Shown: in pieces, positions 48,265-57,648 of the stretch
Position numbering within the stretch: position 1 is the first letter of the stretch
Layout: each line of letters opens with the position of its first letter
Source of the DNA: Pelomyxa schiedti
Taxonomy: Eukaryota > Evosea > Pelobiontida > Pelomyxidae
Direction of reading: 5' to 3'
Length of the DNA stretch: 57,648 nucleotides
Assembly (NCBI GenBank): GCA_020536535.1
Contig: JAHLWZ010000892.1
Coordinates: forward strand, 1-57,648
Made by a program: the position numbers and the translations under genes
Notes under the pieces: model-generated
What the model saw: the letters and a program-made list of their open reading frames with translations, nothing else
Told to the model about the DNA's origin: nothing
Database searches by the model: none

Positions 48265-51200
48265 ATGGACGTAGCCATACCTCAGGGTTTCACATCTATG
48301 AGTTCGTCTTACGACGTTACGAACGGACCCCTTCTGGAGGAGTTCCGTTTCGTTCCCCCACAAAATCGGCAAAACAAACAGCACAACCCCATTTCCGCAG
48401 TGCCTCAGGCTTCATACCCTTCGATGCCTCTCCCGCAGCCCACAATGCAACCTCCGCCGCAATTGCCTGTTGTAATGCCACCCCAGAACGCCGTTGATTC
48501 GCAGCAGCTGCAACAGTTTCAGCAGTTGCAACAACTGCAGCGCCTCTTGCAACAGCAGCAGCGTCAACAGCAACAAGAGCAAGAACAACAGCAACTACCA
48601 CCACAACAGAACGTTCAACCTCTACAACTACACGAAACCCCACAACCGTCATTTATGTTCCAACCACAAATTCAATCGCAGTCACAAATGCAACAACCTT
48701 TACAAATACGCCAAGGACAGCAGCAAAATTTGCTTCTTCTTCAACAACAGCAGGCCTTGTTGCAACAGCAGCAACAATCCATCATACAGCAACAGGCTTT
48801 TTCACAGCAACAAGTAAATACACCGAACCCTTCTGCACATCAGAAAAGCCTGCTGCAACATTTACAAGCACAGCAAAGTGTGACTACCCCGTCACCCTCT
48901 CCATCCAATCCAGCTCCTGTCTCAACACCAGCCACACCCGCCCCTACTCCCATCAATCCCACTTCCGTGCCCTCTGCCCCGACTTCAAATACTGGATCTG
49001 GGGTGAAGCCTCGCAAGAAGCTGTGGGTTTGCACATACCCTCTGTGCACAAATACTAGTCCCAAGACGTACTACAATTGCTATTCTCACGTGTGGGATGC
49101 TCACGTGAGACACGAGCTAGCTGGTGCAACAGAACCTGGGACACCTGCCAATTGTGTGAGGCAAATTCTCCTGTTTTTATTCTAACATACCTTTCTGGTA
49201 AGTGCTCAGTGCTCTCGTATATAAAAAACTGGAAGACAGAGATGCTGTCAAGCATCTATGTGTTAGATATATTGCAGAAATTCCTGACCGTAAGCGTTTT
49301 GAAACCATTGCTCTATTTCACAAAAAAAAGTTGATGTTGCTGGTGGACCTACTGCCAAGAAACGCAAACACGTTCACCCACACCAAAACGTTGTGGTACC
49401 AAATTCTTTACCATGTACGGACCCCTTTAAATGTTCTCTGTTGCACTAATTATTTTCCCAGTTTTACCCAATGCAGTGCAGCCCTGCCCTGTTTCAGGTG
49501 AGTTCTATCCCCAGTACAGCCCATACGTCGACAATGTGTGTCTTTTCCACAGAGATTTCTTCTAACTTGTGTTGAAAGACCTTTTCCCTGTCACAACCGC
49601 ACTTCAACACACCTCCCGTTGACACTATGGGAAAACAAATGCAGCCTTGCAACTTTCACCCACTCAGTGCTACAATGTCCAATGGAAATACTCCTTTACC
49701 TACTCCAACTACCGTTACAACAACCACTACAACTACAACAGACTGTTCTGCAACACCAGCACAAAAGAGTCTTCCTTTGACTCCAGTAGTTACACTGCCA
49801 CTGACCATGCCTTTGAAGCAAAAAACTTCTGCAGAGCACCCAGTTGTGGAGATCCCAATAATTCCAAATGTTCATAAATCCAGTCCCTCCAGTGGGGACG
49901 GTGACAATCCCACAGATGGGAGCCCAAATGGTACTTCGTCACACAGTACCCCATCTGCCGCTCCTTCTCTTCCACAGTCCCCCAATGGGAACAATGGTGA
50001 GTAACAATTTTAAAGTGCTACCCCTTATCTACTCTAGAAGTAGAACTTTCTGTGCTCCCAAGGGACAAGTCTCCGACTATTAGAACGCAAGGTAACGTGT
50101 TCTAGTCTTTTCTCTCTTTAATATCCTTTAGATCCAAATTACCCTGTCGATGAAAATGAGTTCATGAAAATCGTGTCACTTACTGAAAGCTTGCGTAGAC
50201 TTCATGTTTGTGGTGAGGTAAGTCTCCATACAAAGATTTGATAAATCCTTATTGTGATAGATTTTTGCTGAAAATGGCTTTTTGCAAAGATCTGATGCAC
50301 GGTTTAAGCACAACATACAGCCTTTGCAAGTATATTTTTATTTACTCCTTTGGCTCGGTAAACATTTCTTGCAGGGTGCTCTTGACAAAGTTATGACAAT
50401 TGCAGGCAAGTCTTTTCAGTATAAAGACGACCCTGCTGTTAAACTAGGATTTATTGCTCAGGAGCTGAAGCAAGTGGTTCCAGAGGTAATTATTACGTAC
50501 CTTTCTTCTTCTATTGACCGTCACTAGGTAGTACGTGAAGACACTGAGGGTCTCAGTGTTGATGTGGTTGGGCTTGTTCCTTTGATTGTTGAAGCCCTTA
50601 AAGAATTGCATACATCTACCAAAGATGCACGAGTAGATCAATTTCTTGATTTACATCGAGCGGTATAATCCTGACAAACAAAAAAAAGGGAGAAAAATTA
50701 AAACCCTTCAGACAGAGGATGCACTTTCTAAAGTGAGAGAACTTGAGGCCCAGATTTCTGTAATGAAACAGAACAGCGGTAACTATATTGATAGTGGTAT
50801 CTTTTCACTCAACTTCCGGTTTTTTTTTTTAAATGTTTTATAGATCGCACTTTAATGCTGAAGTATTCAGTGCCTCGTCGAAACACGATTCACTACGATG
50901 CAACATTTGGCCCGCCTTTCCTAGTGTTTATGTTATTGGTGATCTTCACTGTTGGAGGAATAATTCTTCCTTTTGTGCTGCCCAGTCTTCCCTTTGTCTG
51001 GGCTTATTGTTGGCTGGCGGTTTTACTTATGGGTGCTAGCTTGTGGAAACAACGGAGAGAAGTTATTGACATGGTTTACCTCTTCTGTTTCAATTTTTCG
51101 TTTAATCTTAGGAAAAGGTTAAGTACAAGGAAATTAAATTGTACTGGTATCCGTCACATACCATCAATATGTTTCTGTTATCGCTAGTGGCTCTCACAGG

Positions 51201-52229
51201 TCTCACTTTATCAACAGTCATGGGTACTGTCCCAATAAAGGTACGTTCTCTTTTTTTTTTTGTTGACGACTCACTCTCACAGGTCGTTGGTATATTCTTG
51301 GCAGGACTACTTGTTTTTTGGGGCTTCTCTATTGTTGCCCACAAGAAATTTGATGTTTCTTTCCATGGTAATTTGTTCCAGTTCCTTAACCTTTTGACCC
51401 TTTTTAGCCATCTTCGTGGTTCTATTCAGTGGAATAACAGCCGCTGCTCTTGGCTACGTTTTGTTGTTCCTTATTCAACGTAAACTACTCATTTATCTAC
51501 TTTTCCTAAACCAAACACAGCATACGAATGCTTTTTCAGTGGCTATGACCACAATTTCGAGTACTATGTTCAACTAGGAGAACCTGTGGGACCTTTACCC
51601 CTTTCGGCACTGCCATGGAACTGTCCCTCTTATACTTTCCAGATAATAACTCCTTTGCCTGCCAATATTTCTATGCACAATGTATGACTTTATTTCCTAT
51701 TTCTTTCTAATTTGGCCAGAGTGGGGTTCGTGATGTACCTCCTTACCTTGCTGGCGAAGTTGGCTCTCTGTTTGATACCCAGACAAGTGATGTTTATCTT
51801 GTGTGTGCCGATGTTGTAAAATTTTTCTGTGGGGGAATTACGTTCAAAGGTATTCAAACCCCTCACCTTCCCACAACTCACATAGAAAAAGCTTGTGTGG
51901 ACCGAGATGACAGATCATCATGTGAAGCAAATGGGTGTGGGTGGTGTTCTACGAGTACCAGTGATGTAGAGCAAGGATATTGTGGGGACTGTGACGGTGA
52001 TTTCATTTCTACTTGCGAGAGTCTACCCCAAGGAGGAAGTTCAAGTAAAGGTCCGTATATTGTTGCACAAAGCCAGAACGCTCCTCACCAAACTACAGAC
52101 GGAACGACCTACAGCACTGCCGCTTGCTCCACAGCAGCTCTACAACGGCAAGCCAGCAACGACGGGAGTTCCTTCACTCCCTTACGCAGTGCTATGCTTA
52201 TCACCCTGCTTCTCCTGTGTGTTGTGTAG
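48265..52229 (+). CDS. MYRF-like membrane protein with Cys/His finger and S74 autoproteolytic (ICA) domain
   Basis: Domain order by eye: Pro/Gln-rich N-terminus with long CAA/CAG tracts; a Cys/His finger LWVCTYPLCTNTSPKTYYNC with SHVWDAHVRHE; an exon VRYIAEIPDRKRFETIALFH; a basic nuclear-signal-like AKKRKHVHPH; a Thr/Ser/Pro linker; then the S74/ICA domain LRRLHVCGEIFAENGFL, LQRSDARFKHNIQPLQ (catalytic Ser and Lys five residues apart, as in MYRF), KLGFIAQELKQVVPEV and a coil SKVRELEAQISVMKQ. After that come about five membrane helices, a Cys-rich PSI-like segment (CEANGCGWCST) and a hydrophobic C-terminus. In MYRF the domain trimerises, cleaves itself and frees a nuclear DNA-binding fragment. 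No Ndt80 domain is visible here. The A8 run at 49322-49329 needs one extra A to stay in frame with AKKRKHVH. Confidence 0.75.
48505..48815 (+). repeat. CAG/CAA-rich tracts coding Gln
   Basis: Two blocks (about 48505-48600 and 48718-48815) of mixed CAA/CAG codons in the MYRF-like gene, separated by a Pro/Gln-rich spacer. Confidence 0.8.
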
Positions 52230-52373
52230 GTTTGTGTTTTACCCCTCGTGTGTACAGTTTTGCAGTAAATACGCTGTATTCTACGCCGTTACGAAAAGGA
52301 AAAAAAAACCCTCGTTTTCCCGTAACAACAACAAAAAGAAAAAACCAACCCGTTAAACAACGGTGACAAGCGA

Positions 52374-53015
52374 ATGGACCCAGGAAGACAGAAGCAGCTC
52401 ATGTTCATGAAAGGGGCACTCGCCATCAAGATGGAGAGGAGCACGGCGGACGTGAACATGAGCAACGTCAACCACACGAGGGAGACCATCACCGCGCCCG
52501 AAGGCAGCGGCACCGGCGGCGGCGAGCCTGGCAACGTCGCCACGGTGCGGTTCTGGAGGTGCCGCGACAGCGAGTTCGAGATCGCGGCGGTGTGCTCGCG
52601 CATCACGGTCGACGACTGCAGCGACTGCACCATCGCGGTCGGCCGCAAGGTCCTGTCGGCCGTCGTGGAGGTCAACCACTGCGAGGGCCTGCGGATGCGC
52701 TTCGACGTGCCCGTCGGCACGCTGCAGGTGGACAACAGCCCCAGCGTGTCGCTGACGTTCGCCGACGCGTCGATGTTTGGCAACCTGGTGTGGGCCAACG
52801 CCGCCAACGTCGTGGTGACGTTCGAGGGCTCGCAGCCCGACAGGCTGCAGACCGGCACCAACTTTGTGGAGCTCGAGGAGGGCGCCGACATGGGCGTGTG
52901 CCAGTTCTCGGTCAAGTACGTCGACGGCGCCTTCGTCACCGACGAGCTCGTGCGGATCCCCGGCGGGTTCCCGACTAGCCTCAAAGATGTAAGAACCAAC
53001 AACACAAGCGAATGA
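52374..53015 (+). CDS. C-CAP / cofactor C-like beta-helix domain protein
   Basis: Intronless, 213 residues. The sequence FEIAAVCSRITVDDCSDCTI, then VVEVNHCEGLRMRFDVPVGT, LQVDNSPSVSLTF and QTGTNFVELEEGAD follows the beta-helix of the cyclase-associated protein (CAP) C-terminal domain, which binds ADP-actin and promotes nucleotide exchange. The usual CAP N-terminal helical domain, proline stretch and WH2 are absent, so this is a C-CAP-only protein, like tubulin cofactor C or RP2 relatives, or a short CAP. GC content and third-position GC are clearly higher than in neighbouring genes, and no intron is seen, both unusual here. The first ATG in frame gives MDPGRQKQLMFMKGALAIKM; the stop follows VRTNNTSE. 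Confidence 0.75.
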   Translation: MDPGRQKQLMFMKGALAIKMERSTADVNMSNVNHTRETITAPEGSGTGGGEPGNVATVRFWRCRDSEFEIAAVCSRITVDDCSDCTIAVGRKVLSAVVEVNHCEGLRMRFDVPVGTLQVDNSPSVSLTFADASMFGNLVWANAANVVVTFEGSQPDRLQTGTNFVELEEGADMGVCQFSVKYVDGAFVTDELVRIPGGFPTSLKDVRTNNTSE

Positions 53016-53235
53016 GGTGGGTTGGGTTCCCGGGACTAATGGCATCCACCAAAACCCCCGCCCGTTCCCAAACTACTCAATCCCTATCTCAACTCTTCGG
53101 CCGGTTCTGCCTTTTCTTTGCCAACACAAAAACAAAAAACAACCAGATATTATTAATAAAGGGACCACCTTTTTTTGTACCGTGTCATTAACGTAACCCT
53201 CAACTTGGTCCAGTGTTCGTAAAAATAACCTGGAA

Positions 53236-55151
53236 ATGATCGACGAGAAGGCCGGGGCACACGGCGTCAGGCGTGGTGATAGTGATGGTGATTATGGCGC
53301 CGTTAAGAGAAACCACGAGGGTGGGGCCGCGGTTGTAGTTGATGCTGGTGGTGGTGATGGAGGTGTCAGTCCTTCCTCTGGTTCTCGCGAGACCGACGGC
53401 GGCGGCGCCACGCCAAAGGTTGGTCTTGTTTCTTCTGGCCCAATGGTTGCCGTTGATGTGGATGCGCCTATTCCGGCAAAACTGCCTGTGGCGTGCAACA
53501 ACAGGTTTTTTTTTTTTAATCGGGATGTGGGATACGTTTTGTTGTTTGCCCTGTGGGTTCACGTGATTGGAGTGTTTTTTTTATTTTTATTTGTTTATTT
53601 TTTTTATCGGGATTCGGAAGTATGTTGTGTGGCCCTGTGATTCCGTAATTGGGCTTTTTTTTTTATTTTATCTTTTAATTTAACAGGAGGATTACAGGGT
53701 GGTGAGGTTTTTGAGGGCTTGGATTGCAAAGCCTGGAAGAAGGCCTGAAGTGGCTCTTCATTTGTGCAGCTTTGCTTTCTTTCTGGTATTTACTGCAGAG
53801 AGCGTGGTCCTCGGCTTTAGCTCTAGTATTATTGGTGGCTTGCTTGGGTATTGGAATGTTGCAATTCTTTACATGGTTTTCAGGTTCTCCTTCAAGTGTC
53901 ATTTCTTTCCTTAACATAAAAAAAGTATAACTTCCCTTTTTTTGGCGTTACCTGTAATTACCTGGCTTGGCCCAATCAAAGGAATGATGATAGCATCAAT
54001 CACCTACGTGCTATATTGTGTAGCAAATGCATTTCCACAATGGGCTACCCTTCTCCCAGCAGGAATACTCATAGGAGCGGGGGCCTCTGTTCTGTGGGGC
54101 TCCCAGGGAATATACCTCACAGCAGCAGCTACTGCTTATTGCAAAGAGCGTAATATGCCTTCCACAGATGCCGTTCTTGGGAGGTATTTTGGTGTATTTT
54201 TTGGGTACACACTTCTCAGCTGGGTGCCAGGCAATATAATGGCTTCCCTCATTATGATGAGTGGCAAGGACTCCGATGTATCGGTTTCATCACAGTCTTC
54301 TTCTGATACATCAAGTAATAATGCGCAATACACATTGACCGTTCTTTTACTGGCTGGAGTTTGCGCAGTAGGGACCATAGCCTTACTCTTTTTGCCACGA
54401 TTCGATTATGGCACTCTTGGAAAAACCATGAAGCAACAGCTAGTTGGCGCAATCATGATGATGAAGAATAGAACTTTCTGCATCTTGATTCCTTACTTCC
54501 TTTCTCTTGGCTGCCACACCGCATTTGTGTTAGGAGAGTTCACAAATTGCTTCCTCTCGCCATCTCTTGGAGCTGATATGATTGGATTTGCCATGGCAGT
54601 GTTTGGAATGAGCTGCGGAATAAGTGCCATTGTTTCTGGGATGGTAATGGACCATTTTGGACCTTTGGTGGCCGGCACTCTCATTTGGTTTATTTCATGT
54701 TCAGGGTGCTGCATTTATTTCCTTGTAGGATTAATGGTGTGGCACTTCTAGCCTCTTTTCCTCACCTAATCACTACATCGAATTCCAGGTTCCATCCATT
54801 GGAATTTTCACTTCATTAAAATGGGTTATGTTTGCCTGCGCTGCTATTCTCGGGACATCCTTATCATCCCGCTTTGTGCAGAGAAATATCCTCACGTCCA
54901 TGCTTTTCAGATCCTGTCTGGATGACTGCCTTGTAGGCCAGCGATCGTGGGAAGCCTTTGGCTACGTGGTGATTTTTGCCATAGGACCCTTTGTCAGTCC
55001 CCTCCTGAAAACATGGATGCAGCTGGGCATCACCATTGTTGCCGCAACAAGTGTTCTCTGTGTGAGATGGATTCCATTCTTTGGGGGGGTGATCAGGACA
55101 CCATCAGAAATGAGGCAACCCTCAGCAGTGAAGCTGCTTCCTTTGTCCTGA
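53236..55151 (+). CDS. UNC93-like major facilitator protein
   Basis: Polytopic membrane protein. A GC-rich first exon encodes a Gly/Val/Asp-rich cytosolic N-terminus (MIDEKAGAHGVRRGD). After introns with T runs come helices: RPEVALHLCSFAFFLVFTA, ALPVITWLGPIKGMMIASIT, LPAGILIGAGASVLWGSQGI with YLTAAA, the last being the WxxQGxYLT hallmark of UNC93 proteins. The loop DVSVSSQSSSDTSSNN is followed by second-half helices (YTLTVLLLAGVCAVGTIALL, GADMIGFAMAVFGMSCGISA, LGITIVAATSVLCVRWIPFF). UNC93 proteins act as chaperones or channel regulators, such as UNC93B1 trafficking endosomal receptors; transport activity is unclear. The splice sites around 54735-54950 are ambiguous. Stop at 55149-55151. Confidence 0.8.
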
Positions 55152-55267
55152 AAACAAAGGAGTTTCTATTGAGTGGTTCAATTCAACTTGTCTTGTGCAT
55201 AACGATCAAAACCTGGTCTTTTCACATAACAAAGAAAATATACAAACAAATTTTGGTGATGGGATGA

Positions 55268-56261
55268 ATGACGACGACAGCTCGTAGTAATGCTGAAATA
55301 ATTATGTTTTGCCTTTTGTCGGGAGTTACCTGCGTCATTTTTATTTTTCTTTTGCTTTGTTTGACGTCTCGTGTGGTGGCAGTAACACTAACTAAAATGG
55401 ATAACGCCCTAGTGTACGGGTTGCTGCAGGCGGCATTTGTGACTGTGTTTATGCAACACTCACTGAGATCGGACTATGGATATGTCGTCTCCCACGGCCC
55501 GGCATTGTCAGATCTTGATGTGTTTCATTCGGCTGACACGATGGATGCCACTGACGACATTTCTCCCGAGATCTCAGTCATGCAAGGAAGTGCCCAGGAA
55601 TCAGCGCCGAATTTGCCTGTGGTGACTGTGGAATCTGTTCCCAACACATCAACCGGCATCGCGATTGTAAACCCCGATCATCCATACAGAGTTGTGCTGC
55701 AAATTGACGCCCCTGGCGAGCCCCCACGCGCAAAAATCATATGGAAGGATGCTGATTCTTTGGCTGCGGCACTGGATGCCCAATACAAGATTCTGATGGA
55801 AAGTGACCTTGGGAAATTGCCAAATGAAGTACCGGCACAGACAACTTGTGACGATGGGGACCCCTTTGGTGTGGAACCTCCAACTCCAGGCCACGATGAA
55901 CACTTGAGGCAGGGTGAGTCTCCAGGTGTGACTTCCTCTTGGATAATTTGTACATAGTTAATGCTAATATATACATTCACAATAAACTTTAACAGGTGTA
56001 GCCGCCAAGATTATCATGGTAGCGTACCTGTGGCATCCTTTGATTGGGGTCCTTTGGGTTGGTTGGATTGGTGTTACTGTTCTGGTAGCCTGTCTATGGA
56101 CTTTTTGGGTATTCCATCCTACTCTGCCACTTGGGTCTTTTATCACACTCATAGGCTCAAAAGCAACCTCATTTGGCCCTCCTTTATCGCGGTATCAACA
56201 TGAAGCTGGCTGCACACTTCGCCAAATACAAAAAATAAGCCTCCTGTTCTATTTAAAGTAA
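55268..56261 (+). CDS. Orphan membrane protein
   Basis: No family recognised. N-terminal helix IMFCLLSGVTCVIFIFLLLC, then a hydrophobic stretch around ALVYGLLQAAFVTVFMQHSL. A soluble middle of about 150 residues includes GIAIVNPDHPYRVVLQIDAP and IIWKDADSLAAALDAQYKIL, which looks globular. One intron (donor after HDEHLRQ) leads to two more helices (LWHPLIGVLWVGWIGVTVLV and TFWVFHPTLPLGSFITLIG). The stop is at 56259-56261. An in-frame-independent ATG four bases upstream (55264) does not open a frame of note. Confidence 0.6.
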
Positions 56262-56365
56262 CGGCAAAAAAAGATAAAAACTCACAGTAGCGTCGTTTGG
56301 TTTTTTTTTTCTTTCTCTTTTAGAACAAAAAAAACAAAAAACTTTTCGCCGTCAACCAAGCCACG

Positions 56366-57245
56366 ATGGTGCGCGGCGTTTGAATATTTTTTGTGTCGAC
56401 AACAAACCGAACAACGTTTTGCAACAAAACCACGACAAACCTCCGACCGCATTTTTCTTTTTTCCTTTATGTTTACGTTTGGTTTTTGTGTGTCGGCAGG
56501 CAGCCATTAAGCCTTACGTCACATGCATCAAAGAGACCATAACTGCCGCTATGTGCTTGGAAAATTTCCCATCACAACTCATCGAAAGGCACAACAAGCC
56601 TGAAGTTGAAACAAAGTGAGCAACTTCCCCACCCTTAGTTTTGTTTTATGCTGCTTTTGGCGGGGGTTGTAAATAAAGATTTGCAAGAACAGTTGCCAAA
56701 CAACAACCAACACACAAAACAAAAAAGGATGAGCAAGGAGTTGTCTCTTAATCCAATCATCATTGCTCGAACAAAGCAAGAGAAGATTTTAATTGAGGCA
56801 TCAATCAACTCTGTCAGAATCAGTGTTGCACTCAAGAAAATTGATGATCTGGATCAAATTTTGTCTAAGCGCTTCATGCGATTCTTGACACAGCGAGCAG
56901 AGAATTTCCTCGTTTTGAGGCGAAAACCTATCAAGGTACCGGCCGAAAAAAGCATCAAATTTTCCACACCAATTGAAAACCAATTAACCCACACAAACAC
57001 TAGACAATCCAACGCTAACAAACGCACCCACAATTGTCTTTTTTCACCTAACACCGTTGAAGGGTTACGATATCAGTTTCCTCGTGACCAACACCCACAC
57101 CGAGAGCATGTTCAAACACAAACTGATTGACTTTGTCGTCCAATTCATGGAGGATATTGACAAGGAGATCAGTGAGATGAAGCTGTCTGTCAACACTCGT
57201 GCCCGTCTAGCTGCCCAGGCCTACCTCAAGGAACTTGTTTCTTAA
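56366..57245 (+). CDS. ARPC4: Arp2/3 complex subunit 4 (p20)
   Basis: Core subunit of the actin-nucleating Arp2/3 complex. Exon 2 (56500-56615): [37 protein letters not shown]. Exon 3 (56728-56935): [40 protein letters not shown]. Exon 4 (57063-57245): [34 protein letters not shown]-type helix and a final KELVS. The order and length match ARPC4 (about 168 residues). The only sensible start is the ATG at 56366-56368, directly followed by a GT donor, so exon 1 codes for the initiator Met alone; the intron 56369-56499 is long for this genome and T-rich. A small upstream exon elsewhere cannot be excluded. Confidence 0.95.
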
Positions 57246-57648
57246 GATCGCGAGATCCATCTACAAACAAACAAACCAATCTGTGTCAAGGGAATAGGAG
57301 GAATTAAAAAAACCGCATTCAGTTCACACATACCAACCACTATCTGATCTCAATCTTGATCGGTCCAAACGTCAAACGCAACGCGATTACGCGTTTGACA
57401 TTTTTCCTGTAGATTTCCACCCTGCCGCCTCCATTTTTTTCCAAAGTGCCAGAACCCGGGACAAACAATTCTAAAACCCATCAATTCGAGGCCGCGCCGG
57501 CATCAAATGGCAACAACGGTACGAAAACAAACGCAAACTAGATTGAATAGATTGAGTTGGCAAGTGAAATAAAGTAGGATTTGTACACTCTTTTCTAGAA
57601 GTTGCAGATCCGACACAAAATGCATTGTTGGTTGTTCTTCACAAATTT
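57246..57648. other. Intergenic region, no gene recognised
   Basis: Downstream of ARPC4, with short A runs and an AATAAA-like signal near 57569. An ATG at about 57507 may begin an exon of a gene continuing beyond the window, but nothing supports it. Confidence 0.4.

Noticed and set aside
52353-53045. Two long open frames on the minus strand and one on the plus strand overlapping the C-CAP gene
   Set aside because: High GC removes stop codons in all frames; only the 52374 frame shows the C-CAP beta-helix pattern.

Overview
The window is nuclear DNA of a single-celled eukaryote with a compact, intron-rich genome. Nearly every gene is cut by many short GT-AG introns (mostly about 30-60 nt, several exactly 22 nt). 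Intergenic gaps are often only 50-300 nt, both strands are used freely, and proteins carry long Gln, Ser/Thr and Pro tracts. Gene content (Arp2/3 subunit, cyclase-associated-protein fold, VPS9 exchange factor, Tup1-type corepressor, MYRF-like membrane protein) fits an amoeboid protist. A bacterial-type FAD enzyme fused from four modules hints at an anaerobic or microaerophilic lifestyle. An amoebozoan, perhaps an archamoeba, is my best guess, but that is inference only; no rRNA or organelle sequence is present to test it.

Layout. 1-1078: decayed Ty3/gypsy reverse-transcriptase remnant. 1.95-3.0 kb: DUF218/YdcF-like secreted protein (+). 3.1-5.0 kb: GH29 alpha-L-fucosidase (-). 5.1-6.6 kb: frameshifted kinase-like gene (-). 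6.9-8.7 kb: F-box-like plus P-loop GTPase-like gene (+). 8.9-11.6 kb: orphan membrane protein (+). 11.9-14.6 kb: STT3 oligosaccharyltransferase (+). 14.7-15.9 kb: eIF5 (-). 16.1-19.2 kb: RING/B-box/NHL protein (+). 19.3-24.0 kb: WD40-MORN-VPS9 alsin-like protein (-). 24.3-27.0 kb: receptor-type adenylyl cyclase (-). 27.5-29.1 kb: ethanolamine-phosphate cytidylyltransferase (+). 29.3-30.9 kb: TPM-RING membrane protein (+). 31.2-32.9 kb: orphan protein (+). 33.0-35.9 kb: Tup1-like corepressor (-). 36.2-37.9 kb: DNA primase small subunit (+). 38.1-42.9 kb: four-module FAD/Fe-S oxidoreductase (+). 42.9-45.5 kb: repeats and no confident gene. 45.5-47.2 kb: low-complexity coiled-coil protein (+). 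47.4-48.0 kb: small membrane protein (+). 48.3-52.2 kb: zinc-finger/MYRF-like autoproteolytic membrane protein (+). 52.4-53.0 kb: C-CAP domain protein (+). 53.2-55.2 kb: UNC93-like transporter (+). 55.3-56.3 kb: orphan membrane protein (+). 56.4-57.2 kb: ARPC4 (+).

The genes are not an operon; they are housekeeping and signalling genes packed together. STT3 (N-glycosylation) and the fucosidase (glycan turnover) touch glycan metabolism; the cyclase, VPS9 protein, C-CAP protein and ARPC4 touch signalling, endocytosis and actin. The most unusual items are the 22-nt introns, the MYRF-like protein that appears to use a small Cys/His finger instead of the usual Ndt80 DNA-binding domain, the four-part FAD enzyme, and the NHL gene in which each propeller blade is one phase-1 symmetrical exon.

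Exon models were built by eye from reading frames, GT/AG sites and family resemblance. Gene ends are firmer than N-terminal exons, and coordinates give whole gene spans including introns.
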